Source of the DNA: Prorocentrum cordatum
Lineage: Eukaryota > Sar > Dinophyceae > Prorocentrales > Prorocentraceae
Length of the DNA: 64,000 bases
Direction: 5' to 3'
NCBI GenBank assembly: GCA_963575745.1
Contig: CAUYUJ010017838.1
Location: 468,585-532,584 of the forward strand
Part shown: positions 41,551-54,119 of the stretch, piece after piece
How the letters are laid out: each line of letters begins with the position of its first letter
How positions within the stretch are numbered: position 1 is the stretch's first letter
Notes under the pieces: model-generated
What the model saw: the letters and a program-made list of their open reading frames with translations, nothing else
The model's database searches: none
What the model was told of the DNA's origin: nothing
Translations under genes and position numbers: made by a program

Positions 41551-43861
41551 TCAGTCGTCTTTAACGTATGCAATTGATTTCTGAAAATCGGCAAAATTGA
41601 AATGGTCATGGTTTGGTCGAATCTTATCTCCAGGGCGAACGAGGTATCCACATGGTTTGCGCCCGCGCTGGATGGCCACCCCAATGACTCCCTTTGTCGC
41701 AGTGGTGCGGGCGAGCACTTGCTGGATACACCTCGATCCTCTGTCAAAATCCGCATCTTCGAAAAACTGCGAAGCACCAACTTTACAAAATGCAATTGGT
41801 TGTTTGCGTGTCCCGCAACCCCTGCACTTATGGTCAACTTCTGGCATGTACCGTAATCGTGCAGTTGTTTCACAGATAAGAGAAGGGACTTCAGTCGGAG
41901 ACCAATTCGTCCAGCTGACGTGACCCGAATACTTCTTTGCGAGCCGGATTGCCCGGGCGGCTTTGCTGAGGAAGTATGTTTGTGTGGACCTGACGCAGCT
42001 GCTAATGTTTCGCACGTGTGCATGTGGCTTCTGGCAATATCAGTTCCCCGCTGGAGTGTGAAAAGCATTCACCTGTATATATGTAATGTACGCGGATGCG
42101 ATGTGGTCAGCCGTTGCTGCCGCCCTGTTTCGCCACAGCTGGGGGACCATTTGCTGGTCCTTTTTTCCTTGCGCGTTTAGCAAGCGGTTTGCGGGTGAGG
42201 TCGGGCATGAGGCAATAATGCTCACGGTCGTCCAGAAACGTGCAGCCCAAGATCCAGATGTACGACTTCCATGGTACTTCAACGGGGTGTCCATGTCGAC
42301 TCCCACCCATACCACCGAAGGCATGGTTTCAACCATGTACTTGCGAAGGATGTAAAATGGACCTGTGTCAACATACTTGGTATGTGGCCAGTGGTTATGC
42401 ATAAATTGCCACAACCTTCGCTTGAGATTCACGGCATGTGGGAAAGCACCCACAAAGTGATAGTGCCAGTAATGTTTTCTGAGCTGTGATTACACATCCT
42501 CCCACAGAATGGGAATCCCAAATAACTCAAGCACGCTCCAATACGTGTCATTCCACACTATTTCACACGCCAACTCATGCCCATGATCATGGCATGCAGC
42601 ATTGTACATGGCAGCGGAGAATGTGTTCGCAATGTGGTGTTGGTGCGTGATGTAGTCACTGTATTTCGGCACGGCTTTGTTAACCACACGAACCTTCGAA
42701 TGAAGAAATGCATACAACGAGTTCCTATATTTAGTGATGTGATGTAATACTCGCGCACAACTCGTTTAACGCCTCGTTCAACATGTTGTTTGTCGTGCGG
42801 CACCTGCGTTCGGAACACACTTTTTGGGAGCAAGTTCCCAGTATGAAGGAAACGCTCCAACTTACTTGTGTGATCCATTGTTCACGTGGGGACCGTGCTG
42901 CATGATACCACACGTCGAGCGTGCAGTCCACAACGTTGCCGTGTCTCCACATTTTCCGATAATCAAGCCTTGCATTATGTTGGGTTGCAAGCCAAAGCTC
43001 GTATTTCCTATGATGCATGAGGATCTTCACCTGCTTTCTCTCAAAACCAAACGTCTCCTCACAATAATTGACAATGTGGCTAAATGTGCATTGTTGTGCA
43101 TTAAACCGGTCCCGTAGCACCCCTGGCTGCTTGATATTATGGAGCAGGTTGGGGGACAATTCCTTTGCAGCGGTGGGTGCATCACGGAAGCGGGGGAACA
43201 GTCTGTACTCTCGTGCTCGTGCGCGCCCGTTCCATGCTGGAATCTTCTGCGTGGGTGGTTGGAGACCTTCGATGCGTAGGCTTTCATATTTGAGGACATG
43301 GGGAGTACTGCCAGACACCGCTGGGATTGAACAACACGCCCATGGAACAGTACTGCTCCATGATTTGTATCGTGGCCTGTGCACCTGGCCCCCTTGCGCC
43401 CTAAAAGCTGCGCCGTAATGCTCCCGGAACCGAAGCACTGGTCCAAACCACGTAGTTCGACCGCAGACTCGACGACCAAGTGCCTTCCCCACGTACCAGC
43501 TGCCTGTTTCAGTAGACAATGCCACATGTAAGAGGCATTCAGGCGTTTCGCTGCGTGTGGGTTCCCACATAGATGTTTTAAAAGCATTCCTAACATATGA
43601 GTACCAACAGCTGCAACTGAAACCGCCAGACAGCAAGACTGCTTGCAGAGCGGGTTGTGCAGCTCTGAATACGACCCGTATGTATGCTTTAGTGTCGTGA
43701 TACTTGTGGGAGAAAAGCAATGCTTCGATGACGCTGGTTCCAAAAAACTTGTCCAAGCAACTCGATCTGCGTTTTCCACCGTCAAGCCAAAGAGATAACA
43801 CACATCGAATTCGCCGTAACAGTGTGTATGTGTGTGCGCCAGTGAACCCCGTAGGGCCCAT
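41551..43861 (-). pseudogene. Decayed gene with a GIY-YIG nuclease-like domain
   Basis: The first frame (43861-42731, ATG, 376 codons) holds CLLHVALSTETGSWYVGKALG, then RFREHYGAAF about 20 residues on, a Glu in LKYESLRIEGLQPPTQK near residue 193, and IPAWN near 211. This order matches the GIY-YIG core (YVG(K), Arg/His, metal-binding Glu, Asn). After a frame change near 42720 a second frame carries on through 42717-41551 with stops at 42490, 42040 and 41551. It encodes ordinary-looking protein: VWVGVDMDTPLKYHG, and HKCRGCGTRKQ...FCK, a possible zinc site. GIY-YIG enzymes cut DNA and are common in homing elements and Penelope-type retroelements; no RT is seen here. The domain call rests on motif spacing alone. 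Confidence 0.5.
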
Positions 43862-44130
43862 CGGATGAGCTGTGAGGACATGAACGTTATTTTACCAAAG
43901 TGCTGTCGGCTTTTCCAGAACAGTGTAGCACCAGGGTAGCGAGCATCTGATTCGTTTTCTGGTGTTGTACTGCTGCCTTCCATTCGTTTGCTGGGAGGTT
44001 GGGGAATACTTCTCGTGCATGCTTTCGGCTGCGTCCATTGTCGGGGACGCAGCTGCGGATCAAAATTGTAGCAAACATTAACTGCTTGGTTTATACACTC
44101 TCGCCTGTGATCAGGATTCGGAGGGTGGAC

Positions 44131-44571
44131 TGCTTGGTTAGCTTCGCTACATTCGGCGGAAGAGACGAGGATGAGGAAGATGAGGGATGCTCCACTCGCT
44201 AGACTCCTCCCCTTGGCCCTCACCACTCCCTCCCCTTTTCCTCGTGCGGTGCTCTTGCCGACTTGGAACATCAGCTGGACTATTCCCACCCAGCTGTGGT
44301 TTACGTCCTCTCCTTGGGGCCTACACGCCTTCCGGCACGTAGAAATCCGAAGAAGATCAAGCACAATAAGCAGGAAGAGAGAACTGGGAGGCAAAGGAAG
44401 AAGTGGCCAACGAGTATACAGACGCGTATGAGGAGCAGGCTGCCGCATAGGAGGCCTATGCGAAGACATCGCATGACAGTCGATTGCACTTCTACGCTTA
44501 GCGTCGTGACTGGCACAACTTCCAAGAAGGAGGAATGGGATGAGCATTGTCGCTGCTGTTGCTGCTGCTGC
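44131..44571. repeat. Direct repeat, right copy (~441 bp)
   Basis: Partner of 39453-39877, about 4.68 kb away, same orientation. It has a small insertion near 44445-44480 relative to the left copy. Confidence 0.85.
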
Positions 44572-44574
44572 TAC

Positions 44575-44735
44575 TCCTCGCTGCTCCTCGCTGCTCCACG
44601 CTGATCCTCGCTGATCCTCCTCGTCCTCGCTGCTCCTCCTCCTCCTCCGCCTCCTCGCCTTGCCTCCCCCTCTTCCCCTCCCCCTCCTCCTCCTCCTCCT
44701 CCTCCTCCTCCTCCGCCTCCATCCTTACACTTGTA
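44575..44735. repeat. CTGCTCCTC / TCC tract
   Basis: Pyrimidine-rich sequence: GCTGCTCCTCGCTGATCCTC units grading into (TCC)n. Confidence 0.85.
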
Positions 44736-44759
44736 ACTAACTTCTCACTGTCGCCCCCC

Positions 44760-45360
44760 TAGGCATGTTTTTTATGGCGGGCCGGGCGTTCCGCCTGAGC
44801 CTTCCTCACCACTGATGACCCTGGATCATAAAAATTGGCAACAGATTCACAGATTGAGGGCGGGTCGTTTTCAACATGTGGCTCTCGCCTTAGCGCCGCG
44901 CACATTCGTTGCAAGAACATGCAAGAGCTTCGCGAATTGAGGGCAGGTCGGTTTCAACATATGGCTCTCGCCTTAGCTCCGCACACATTCGTTGTAACAC
45001 ATTGCAAGCGTTTCACGGATTGAGGGCGATTCCTTTTCAACATGTGGCTCTCGCTTTAGCGCTGCGTACATTCGTTCTTTGTGTCGAAAATGCAAGAATT
45101 TCACGGATTCCCATGATCAGCGTACTAGAAATGGTTTTCTGGAAGGATTCAGGATTCCCCGGAATGGTGTTCTGGCACGGTTCAAGATCGTCAAGACGCA
45201 ACAATCAGGTGGATCCGTGGCGGTGGGATCCCGAAACAATGTTTTGGCATGATTCAGGGTCTTCATACGGTTGTCTTCCAACGAGGCAGTTCTCTCAGTG
45301 GAAATGAACCGTTGTAGGGGCCTGTGAAAAGGGATATTAGAGGGAGATGTATTCCAACAT
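44760..45360. other. Spacer with a ~70-75 bp degenerate triplication
   Basis: TTTCAACATGTGGCTCTCGCCTTAGC-type segments recur at about 44868, 44953 and 45035, each followed by GCACATTCGTT. The rest is unique. I see no gene. Confidence 0.55.
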
Positions 45361-45377
45361 CGTTGATGACTCTTGGG

Positions 45378-45431
45378 TTCCCACTGGTCCTCCTCCTCCT
45401 CCTCCTCCTGCTCCTCCTCCTCCTCCTACTC

Positions 45432-45463
<32 letters not shown>

Positions 45464-45500
45464 ATCCCCCTCCCCCTCCCGCTCCCTCCCCCCCCCTTCC
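45378..45500. repeat. TCC tract
   Basis: CTCCTCCTC microsatellite followed by C-runs. A smaller TCC tract lies at 45670-45715. Confidence 0.85.
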
Positions 45501-45769
45501 GCAACCGTGTTGGCTTGAGCTTCCCCGAGCCGCGGAACCTCCTCCCACCCCTCCGTACATCCGTATACTCCGTACACTCCGAAACATGCCTCTACAATCC
45601 GTGCATCCCTGCACTTCGAAACATGTGTCGACACTCTGCATATCCGTAAACTCCGAAGAACTCCGTTCACTCCTCCTCTTCCTCCTCCTCCTCCTCCTCC
45701 TGCTCCTCCTCTATGCTGCGACCTGCAGGGGAACATGTATTCCGAGGTGCGGGGGTGACTCATCTTGGT

Positions 45770-45935
45770 ATCGACAGTGAAGCCGATAGTGAAGTCGATA
45801 GTGAGATCGATGATGGAATCGCTAAAACGGGAAGGATAGTGATATCAAAAGTGAGATCGACAGAGAGGTTGATTGCGACATTGGTTGAGAGAGCGATAGC
45901 GGAGGCGATCGTGACATTACATCGAAGCGCAACAT
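45770..45935. repeat. Degenerate GTGA-TCGATA repeat
   Basis: About ten units of the form GTGA(A/G)(A/G)TCGATA in 12-15 bp steps, grading into unique sequence. Confidence 0.6.
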
Positions 45936-46521
45936 CGTCATCACGCGTCGTCGCTAACTCGAGGGCGCGTCACCAGCAGTGTCATCATCACACCCATCGT
46001 CTTTGCTAGCAGTTGGTTCTTCCCCCCAACCCCCAACCTCTTGATCACCCAAAGGGTGGTCGTGTAGGCATCCCTCAAGAATCCCTAAATTCATGATCCC
46101 CACCCTGTGATTATCGGAGGCATTCGGTTAGCGTGTCGCGTCGAAGCGTGGTGGGCCAGAATCGGCGGCGCATCACGCTAACCAAGAGTACCCGACCGCA
46201 ACTTCGCGCATCGCGCCCCGGGATGCGCGACGCGCGGTTATCTTCGCGCCAACGCGCCGCCGCACTGGGAGAAGGGCGCCCCTCCAACCCAAGCCGCGAT
46301 GCCCAGAGCATGAACATTCTCGCGCCCCTGGGGGTGACCTGGGTTCGTGCATTGCTTTTTCGGCTCAGCCCAAGGTGCCCCTGCTCGTTGCGCCAGTTGG
46401 GAGCCCCGAGGGCCCTCCGGGCCTCCTGAGGGGAGGCCTCCTGGGGCCTCCCCGCAAAAAGCTGGTGCCACCTCCGGGAACAACCGACCCGATTGCCAGA
46501 GCAGACAGAGCCCCGATGGGC

Positions 46522-47033
46522 TTACGGCCCAAACGTTTCCCCACTCCTGTCATGAGGGTGAAGTGCCATAAGTCCGGCAGCATGAATGCAGCACCTCGCC
46601 AACCTAATCCAATACTTACCCGCGTACGGTTCACAACCGAAGCAGATCACAAGGGGCACAGCCTGGCAATATGGCACAGTCGTGGCGCAAATAATATGGT
46701 CATGTTCGCCTTCAACACCTGATTGAAATTTGTGCAACATATTCGGACAGCCGTGGGAGTCTACCACCAGTGACCCTACATATGCGGTATGTGCAAACAT
46801 CGTAAGCCGCGGGACGCACAGTCTTAGTCAGTGCCTAGAGGAGCACCGTGGTGCCATTCGAGGGACTTCAGGAAAGTGGGACGGGGTGCCGACGGAACTC
46901 CACGCTTGGGAACCGCATCTAGCAAGACCGGCCAAAACATGAAATCCATCTCGCGGAGGTGGTTGAACATGCGATGGAAGTATTGCAGCTTCTTGAGCCG
47001 AGGGCACTGGGTGCGAAGACAGGGCGCGCTCAA
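46522..47033 (-). pseudogene. Possible coding relic, family unknown
   Basis: Two frames in turn read like protein, not repeat: LKKLQYFHRMFNHLREMDFMFWP (46824-47033) and GSLVVDSHGCPNMLHKFQSG with CFGCEPYAGKYWIRLARCC (46522-46800). No start, no family and no full gene. 45935-46520 is unique DNA without a gene I can support. Confidence 0.2.
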
Positions 47034-47399
47034 CTAGGAGGTTGGCACCCTTATTCGCCTTATCTACTTAATCTCAAGTGTAGGGCCTTGGCCCAGCACC
47101 GATCCAAGAGATTCACGAGGACCTCCGAAAGATTGTGCGTATTCCGATGCTTCTCATACTTCGATCCCCCTCCTCCTGCACTGTCGCTTTCCCGCCTCCC
47201 CAAGGCCCTTTCTTCACCTGGGCCCCTCGTCTCCTGCGCGGTCGTGCTGTCGTCGTGCCCGTGGCTATGCGAGTGCCCGTGGCTCGCGTCGGTGCACCCT
47301 GGGTCGGCACAAGCCTCCGCTTCACCACAGAGGGGAGGGGGGAGGGGAGGGGGAGAAACGACCTCCTGTTCCAGCTGCTTCTCCTGCTCCTCCCCCCTC

Positions 47400-47769
47400 C
47401 CTCCTTCCTACTCCCTCCCTCCGTGCTTCTCCTCCTCCTCCTCCTCCTTCTCCTCCTCCTCCTCCTCTCTCCTTCTCCCTCTCCTGCTTCTTCGCATCCC
47501 TCCTCCTCCATTGATATGAAACCGATTCGCTGAAGTACATGTTCCAATTCCCGCTCCCTCCTTTTCCTCCTCCTCCTGCTCCTCCTGCTCTTTCTCCTCC
47601 TCCTCCTCCTCCTCCTCCTCCTCCTCCTCATCCTCATCCTCCGCCGTCTCCCATCATGATCATCAAGGTCGTCGTCGTTGTCGTCACCACCACCACTTCC
47701 ACCAAGCCACCACCGTCATCAACGCCACCATCATCTTATTAATACTCCTCCTCCTCCTCCTCCTACTCG

Positions 47770-47805
<36 letters not shown>

Positions 47806-47908
47806 CCATCATCATCACCCTCATCATCATCATCACCATCAACAGCATCATCATCATCATTAAAATCATCATCCTCATCATCATCATCATCATCATCATC
47901 ATCACCAC

Positions 47909-47953
<45 letters not shown>

Positions 47954-48545
47954 AGTCATCATAGTCATCATCATCATCGTCATCATCACCATCATCATCA
48001 GCGTCATCATGACCACCACCGTCATCACCAGCAGCATTAGCATCAGCATCACCCTCATCCTCATCATCATCCTGATCAGCATCCACATCCTCATCCTCAC
48101 CATCATCATCATCATCATCATCATCATCATGATCGTCATCATCATCCTCATCATCATCATCATCATCACATTCATCAGCATCACCATCATCAGCATCATC
48201 AGCATCATCTTGATCATCGTCAGTACCATACTCGTCGTCATAATCATCATCTTCATCATCATCATCATCATCAGTAGCAGCATCAGCATCAGTAGCAGCA
48301 TCATCATCGTCATCATCATGATCATGACCATCGTCATCATCATGTTCATTATCATCATCAGAAATATTACCATTCGTATACCATCACCACGACTCATCAG
48401 CATCATCATCATCAGAAGCATGAGCATCAGTGTCATCATCATCATCCTGATCATCAGCAGCAGCAGCATTGCCATCATCATCCTCATCATCAGCATCATC
48501 ATCATCCTCATCATCATCATCACCATCCTCATCCTCATCCTCAAC
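47400..48545. repeat. TCC tracts then a long (TCA)n array
   Basis: 47425-47480 and 47565-47640 are TCC/CTC tracts. 47745-48545 is mostly TCA/ATC with CAC, CAG and CTC interruptions. Frames give poly-Met, Asp, His or Ile. Confidence 0.95.
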
Positions 48546-50763
48546 ACCCTCACCAACAACAACAATCAATTTAAAACTATTCGTTCCTATCTGCTCGCGT
48601 CCCATTCCACACGTACATCCCAAACCCTCGGTGACAGCCACCCGCCCGCTTCATCTTCGATTTGGCCCCCCTTGGTTACCTGCCACGTGCATTCAGTGCA
48701 GCCCCTAAAGCACCGGAAGAAAGGGCGGAAGGAAAGGGGAGGGAGAAGGATGGAGCACGAGAACAATTAGCAGAAGGGGGGGTAGGAGCAGAAAACACGT
48801 GGCAGAACCAGACGGGCAGACTGGGCCGGCATACCTAGGCCCTTGCGGGCGGGTCAGGAAGGCGGGCCCAGGCGGCCAGGTCGAGCAGGCGGGTTGGTGA
48901 AGCGTGCGTCCTGCATGAATCGCGAGGAAGTCTCCAGCGATAGCGCGATTCCCAAATAAATTGTGAGAAATCCACAGCGAGAACCTGATTCTGAGTGTCG
49001 AAGGCGCGGCGTCGGGAATAAATTGCAAGGGGGTCCCACGCGAGAGCGCGATTCCTGCAGAAATTGTGAGGAAGTCCCGCGCGAGACCGTGATTTCTCAC
49101 AACATTGTGAGGGAGTATCCGGCGGGAACCGTTGTTCTTGTTGTTGTTGTTGTTGTTGCTATTGTTGTAGAGTGGGGGCCAGGGGCCTAGTTCGGTGACA
49201 CCCAGTCTTTTCTCTCTTGTAAAAAACATGGCGCAAGCCCCGGGAAGGGCACTCTAATTTAAAAATGCCACGGTTACTGGCGGGGGGATCAACAATACTA
49301 CCTCTTCAGAAATGAGGAGTTCAACAACAACAACAACAACAATCACTTTACCCGAACGCTCAGTGTTCTCACCAGTGCCAGGGTTTTCATGCGACGCCAG
49401 CCAATACCCCCACTTTGTGGGGGGGCAGTGCAAGCTCTACCAAATATCCACACGACTCTTCGCCACCACCCACACCCAGCTTCCCGCCCTATGACGTTCG
49501 GACACTTCACTTCGTGGCCTGCGGACGACCGTGGCTACTACACTGGCGTGGAGTACACACCCACAGAAGTTGTTAGGACAGCGCGCGCGGGTGGAAATTT
49601 TGAAAAGTCGTGCAGGTGTTTTTCGAGGACCTACGGTGCGATTCGTGTGATTTTATGATGCGCGGTGCTAAAATTCTTAAGAAGCCCAATGGTTTTTGGA
49701 GATTTCGGCGTGCGCGCGCGAAGAAAAAACGAATGTGTCCCGCATGGTATTATTTGACAGGGATGATGGCCCTGGCAGGTGCGCAACCGTTGTCGCAGAA
49801 GTTCGAAAAAGTTGCTCGCAAAAGCCCGTTTGACAGAAATGTTTAAAAAGTGTTGGGTTTCCTACGAATCCGCAAGAGCGCGCGGGATGAGATTTTGACA
49901 TTTTTTTGTTGAAAAACCATTGGTTTTTTGATGTTTTTATGTTAAAATCGCTCCGAACACTAAGCTTTTGGAAGGATTTCGTCTTGCGCGCGCGAATGTC
50001 CACTTTACCTTATTTTTTGCAAGGGATTCTTGAAATTTGATTATATTAGAACAAGAAATGTCATTTTATAGTGTTTTTTGCAAGGGAAAGCGGGGGGGAA
50101 CAAAACAACCGGATCTTGATCACATCGAATTACCTGAGGCTTCCTCACGAAAATGATGAAAATGTAGCTGCGGCCTAGGCGGCGCAGGGGGGCCGTGCAC
50201 CAGGGGTCCCAACAATAATTATTCTTTAGAATTAATAATGTTCAACAACAACAACAAACACCACACCGACGACGACGACAACCATAACAACAACAACAAC
50301 AGCAACAACAGCCGTTGTAATTATGTTCGCTCTTATCTGTTCGCGTGCCATTCATCACGTAGATCCCAAACCCTCGATACCCGCCCTCTTCGTCTTCGAT
50401 CGTACACTCTTAGCGATAAATCTCTTTCTTACATGCAGAGTGAATTTCACGCAGCCCCTAAGACAGGGGACAAAAGGACGGATGGAAGGACGGGACAAGG
50501 GGGAGGGAGGACGATGGAGCACAAGAGAGAGTAGCAGGAGGGCGGCTAGGAGGAGAAAACATATGGCCAAACCAAATCGGGCAGACTCAAACGGGCGGGC
50601 CGGGAAGGCGGGCCCCGGCGGCCAGATCGCGCAGGCGGGTTGCTGAAGCGTGGGTCCTGCACAGATCGCGAAGACATCTCGAGCATAGCGCGATTCTCAA
50701 ATACATCGTGAAAAATCCATAGCGAGAGCGAGATTCTGAGCGTCGAGGGCGCGGCGTCTGAAT

Positions 50764-51441
50764 CCGCCGGCCCCCTTGTGGGGCCACCAGGCTGTAGGCC
50801 CGTGATTCGCAGTTTCCTGTACCAGTTGTAGTTTGTAGTTTCCAGTGTTACAGTTCTGCTTCTTGCTGGTTACTGTAACTAGTTGATTGACCGCGCGAGG
50901 GGAGGGAGGCCCAAACCAGATTTTTAGCACCACCTGGGCGCGTTGTCTGAATTGCTGGGGGGGCTCAAAATCGACACCCCTCACGCAGATCCGCGGGGTC
51001 AGGGTCCAAAAACACAAGGGATTTGCCACATTTCTGAAATTCGGTGCCACCCCTCACGCAGATCCGCGGGGTCAGGGTCCAAAAACACAGGGGATTTGCC
51101 ACATTTCTGAAATTCGGTGCCACCCCTCACGCAGATCCGCGGGGTCAGGGTCCAAAAACACAGGGGATTTGCCACATTTCTGAAATTCGGTGCCACCCCT
51201 CACGCAGATCCGCGGGGTCAGGGTCCAAAAACACAGGGGATTTGCCACATTTCTGAAATTCGGTGCCACCCCTCACGCAGATCCGCGGGGTCAGGGTCCA
51301 AAAACAAAGGGGATTTGCCACATTTCTGAAATTCGGTGCCACCCCTCACGCAGATCCGCGGGGTCAGGGTCCAAAACCTGCTCTTCCATGGCCCAGTCTC
51401 CGAGAGAGGGGGCCGGCGGCAGGGGGCGAAGCCCTTACGGA
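50764..51441. mobile_element. 678-bp insertion in one complex-repeat copy
   Basis: Compared with sibling copies, where GTCTGAATAAATTGC-type sequence is continuous, this copy is split. TGAAT occurs at 50759-50763 and again at 51442-51446, which fits a 5-bp target duplication. CCGCCGGCCCCC at the left end (50764-50775) is the exact complement of GGGGGCCGGCGG at 51408-51419, though 22 bp lie outside it on the right. Inside lies the 73-bp tandem array. There are no coding domains, so it would be non-autonomous. Confidence 0.6.
50975..51380. repeat. 73-bp tandem repeat, about 5.5 copies
   Basis: Units start CACCCCTCACGCAGATCCGC at 50975, 51048, 51121, 51194, 51267 and 51340 and are almost identical (one or two changes each). 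Near-identity shows recent expansion. Because 73 is not a multiple of three, overlapping 65-70 codon frames recur on both strands. Confidence 0.97.
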
Positions 51442-54119
51442 TGAATTGCAAGGGGGTCCCACGCGAGAGCGCGATTCCTGTATCAATTGTGAGGAAGTCC
51501 CGCGCGAGAGTGCGACTTGGGAAGAAAGCAACTGGCGGGAGCCGTTGTTGTTGTAAACCAGGGGTCAAGAGCACAGTCTGGTGACGCCACACTGTCCCTT
51601 GTCAACACTCATATATATATAATTGTTGTTTGTTTGCCTGTCTTTAAACACAATATATAAATAAAACTCAAGAACAACATAAACAACGACAGCAACAGCA
51701 ACAACAACAACATTAACAGCACCACCAGCAACATCAACAACGGCAGTAATCAGTTTAAGACTGTTCGCTTCTATGCGTTCACGTACCTATCAATACATAT
51801 ATCCCAAACCATTGGTACCCGCCCTCGTCGTCTTCGATCGTATCCCCTTGGGGGTAATGTACCTTACCTGCAACAATCATTGTATTGCAGCCCCTGCAAT
51901 AAGGGGAAGGACGACGTGTGGAATGGTGAGGAAACACATGGAGCACGAGAACAATTAGCAGGAGCTGGGCAAGGAGCAGAAAACAAGTAGTACAATCCGA
52001 CGGGCTGATCGGGTGGGCAGACCCATAGCGGGCAGGTCGGGAATGCGGGCCCAGGCGACCAGGTCGAGCAGGCAGGCTGCTGAAGCGTAGGTCATGTATG
52101 AATCGCGAGGAAGTCTCCAGCGATAGCGCGATTCACAAGTATACCGCGAGAAAGCCCAACGCGAGAGCGTGACTCCTGGGCGCCGAGGGCGCATCGTCTG
52201 AATAAATTGTGAAAGGGGTCCCACGCGAGAGCGCGATTCGTACATCAATTGTGAGGAAGTCCCTCGCGAGAGCGCGATTATTCAATCGAATGGCGAGGGT
52301 GTATCAGGCGGGAGCCGTTGTTATTGTTGTTGTTGTTGCTGTAGGTCGGGGGCCAACAACGCAGTTTGAGGGAGAATTGACCTGATAAACAACAAAATGC
52401 GAGCCCAAGGAAGGGCACTTCAAATAAAACACAAATATGTTACCGGAAAGCGGGATCAATAATATTTCTTCTCCAGAGATGACAATTAACAGCAACAGTC
52501 ATTTCAAGACTGTTCGCTCTTTTCTGCTCGCGTGCCACTTAGCACGTATATGCCAAACCCTCGATACCCGCCCCCTTCGTTTTCGACCGTGCCCCCTTCG
52601 GGGTGTACCCTTTTTACCTGCAACGCTTGTACTTCCTGCAGGCCCTTAGGCAGGGAAAGAGAGGACGGATGGAGGGGAGGAGCAAGGGGGAGGCGGAAGG
52701 AAGATGGAGCGCTATAGAAAATAGCATGAGGGCGGCCAGGAGCAGAAATCTCGTGGCAGGACCAGACGAGCCATTTCGGGCGGGTAGACCCTAACGGGCG
52801 AGTCGGGAAGGCGGGCCTAGACTGCAAGGTCGAGCAGGCGGGTTGCTAAAGCGTGCGTCTTGCATGAATCGCGAGGAGTCTCGAGCGATAGCGTGGATCC
52901 CCAATAAATCTTGAAGGAATCCACAGCGAGAGCGTGATACATGAGTGTCGAGGGCGCGGCGTCTGAATGAACTGCAAAAACGTCAAAAGCGAAAGCGTGA
53001 CTCCTGTATTAGATTATGAGGAAGTCCCTCGCGAGAGCGCGATTTGGGAAGAAATTGTGGGGAAATAGCAGGCGGGAGCTGTTGTTGCTGCAAACCGGAA
53101 GCCAGGGGCACAGTTTGAGCAGGAATATTGCCCCCCGTAAAAACGCAGCGAGCCCCGGGAGGCACTTCAACTGAAAAACACAAACGTTACGCGAATGCGT
53201 GAGTCCTGTATACTTCGCCAGGAAGTCACGGGCGAGAGCGCGACTCCCAAGTAAGTTATGAGGAAGTCACCATCGAGAGCGCGATTCCTGAATGGCGAGG
53301 GTGTAGCGCCTGAATAAATTGCGAGGAAGTCACAAGCGAGTGCGCGATTCTTGGATAAGTTGCACGGCAGCCACTAGCGCGCGCGCGATTACTTAGCAAA
53401 TTGTGAGGAAGTATCAGGCGGGAGCTGTTGTTGTTGTAGTCCAGAGAAAGATTTTCCAAAATAAAACACAAATTTGCGAGTGCCTGGGAAGGGCACTTCA
53501 ATTGAAACACACATATGTTACCGGAGGGGGAGATCAACTATACTAATTCTTCAGCAGTGAGAGTTGAACAACAAGAACAGCACCATCAACAACAATGTAC
53601 AAGACTGCTCGCTCGTATCTGCCCGCGTGCCAACAAATACGTATGTCCCGCATCCTTGATACCCGCCCTCTTCGACTTCGATTGTGCCCCCATGGGGCTA
53701 TATTTTTCTTACCTACAACGTGTATTTCGTGCAGCCCCTAAGGCAAGGGAAGAGAGGACGGATGGAAGGAAGGGACAACGGGGAGGGAGGACGATGGAGC
53801 ACGAGAGAGAGGAATAGCAGGAGGGGGGCTAAGAGCAGAAAACACGTGGCACAACCAAACGGGCAGATCGGGTAGGTAAACCCTAACAGGCGGGTCGGGA
53901 AGGAGGGCACAGGCGCCTAGGTCGAGAAGGCGGGTTGCCGAAGCGTGCGTCGCGCATGAATCGCGAGAAAGTCCCGAACGACAGCGCGATTCCCAAATTA
54001 ATCGTGGGGAATTCCACAGCCAGAATGTGATTCCTGAGTGTCGAGGGCGCGGCGTCTGAATAAATTGCGATGAGGTCCCACGCGAGAGCACGATTCTTGG
54101 ATAAATCCGCCGACCCCAA

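Larger units (their letters stand above)
48570..54115. repeat. Head-to-tail complex repeat, five main copies
   Basis: Copies begin with CTGTTCGCTCTTATCTGCTC-like sequence at about 48575, 50320, 51756, 52507 and 53600. Each then holds a CCCTCGATACCCGCCCTC part, a GGGCGGGTCGGGAAGGCGGG part, and a run of ~45-bp sub-repeats (CGCGAGAGCGCGATTC plus AATAAATTGTGAGGAAGTCCC). A (TTG)n block, a GGAAGGGCACTTCAA stretch and a (CAA)n block close the unit. 53190-53515 is a partial extra copy. No long coding frame runs through. 49345-50225 between copies is AT-rich unique DNA. Confidence 0.85.

Noticed and set aside
43027-44547. A 506-codon minus-strand frame overlapping the GIY-YIG ORF
   Set aside because: It covers the direct repeat and the nuclease gene in another frame and shows no motif. 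The overlapping frame with GIY-YIG spacing is better supported.
50975-51380. 73-bp repeats as a CRISPR array
   Set aside because: Units are directly adjacent with no unique spacers and no cas genes, and the genome is eukaryotic.
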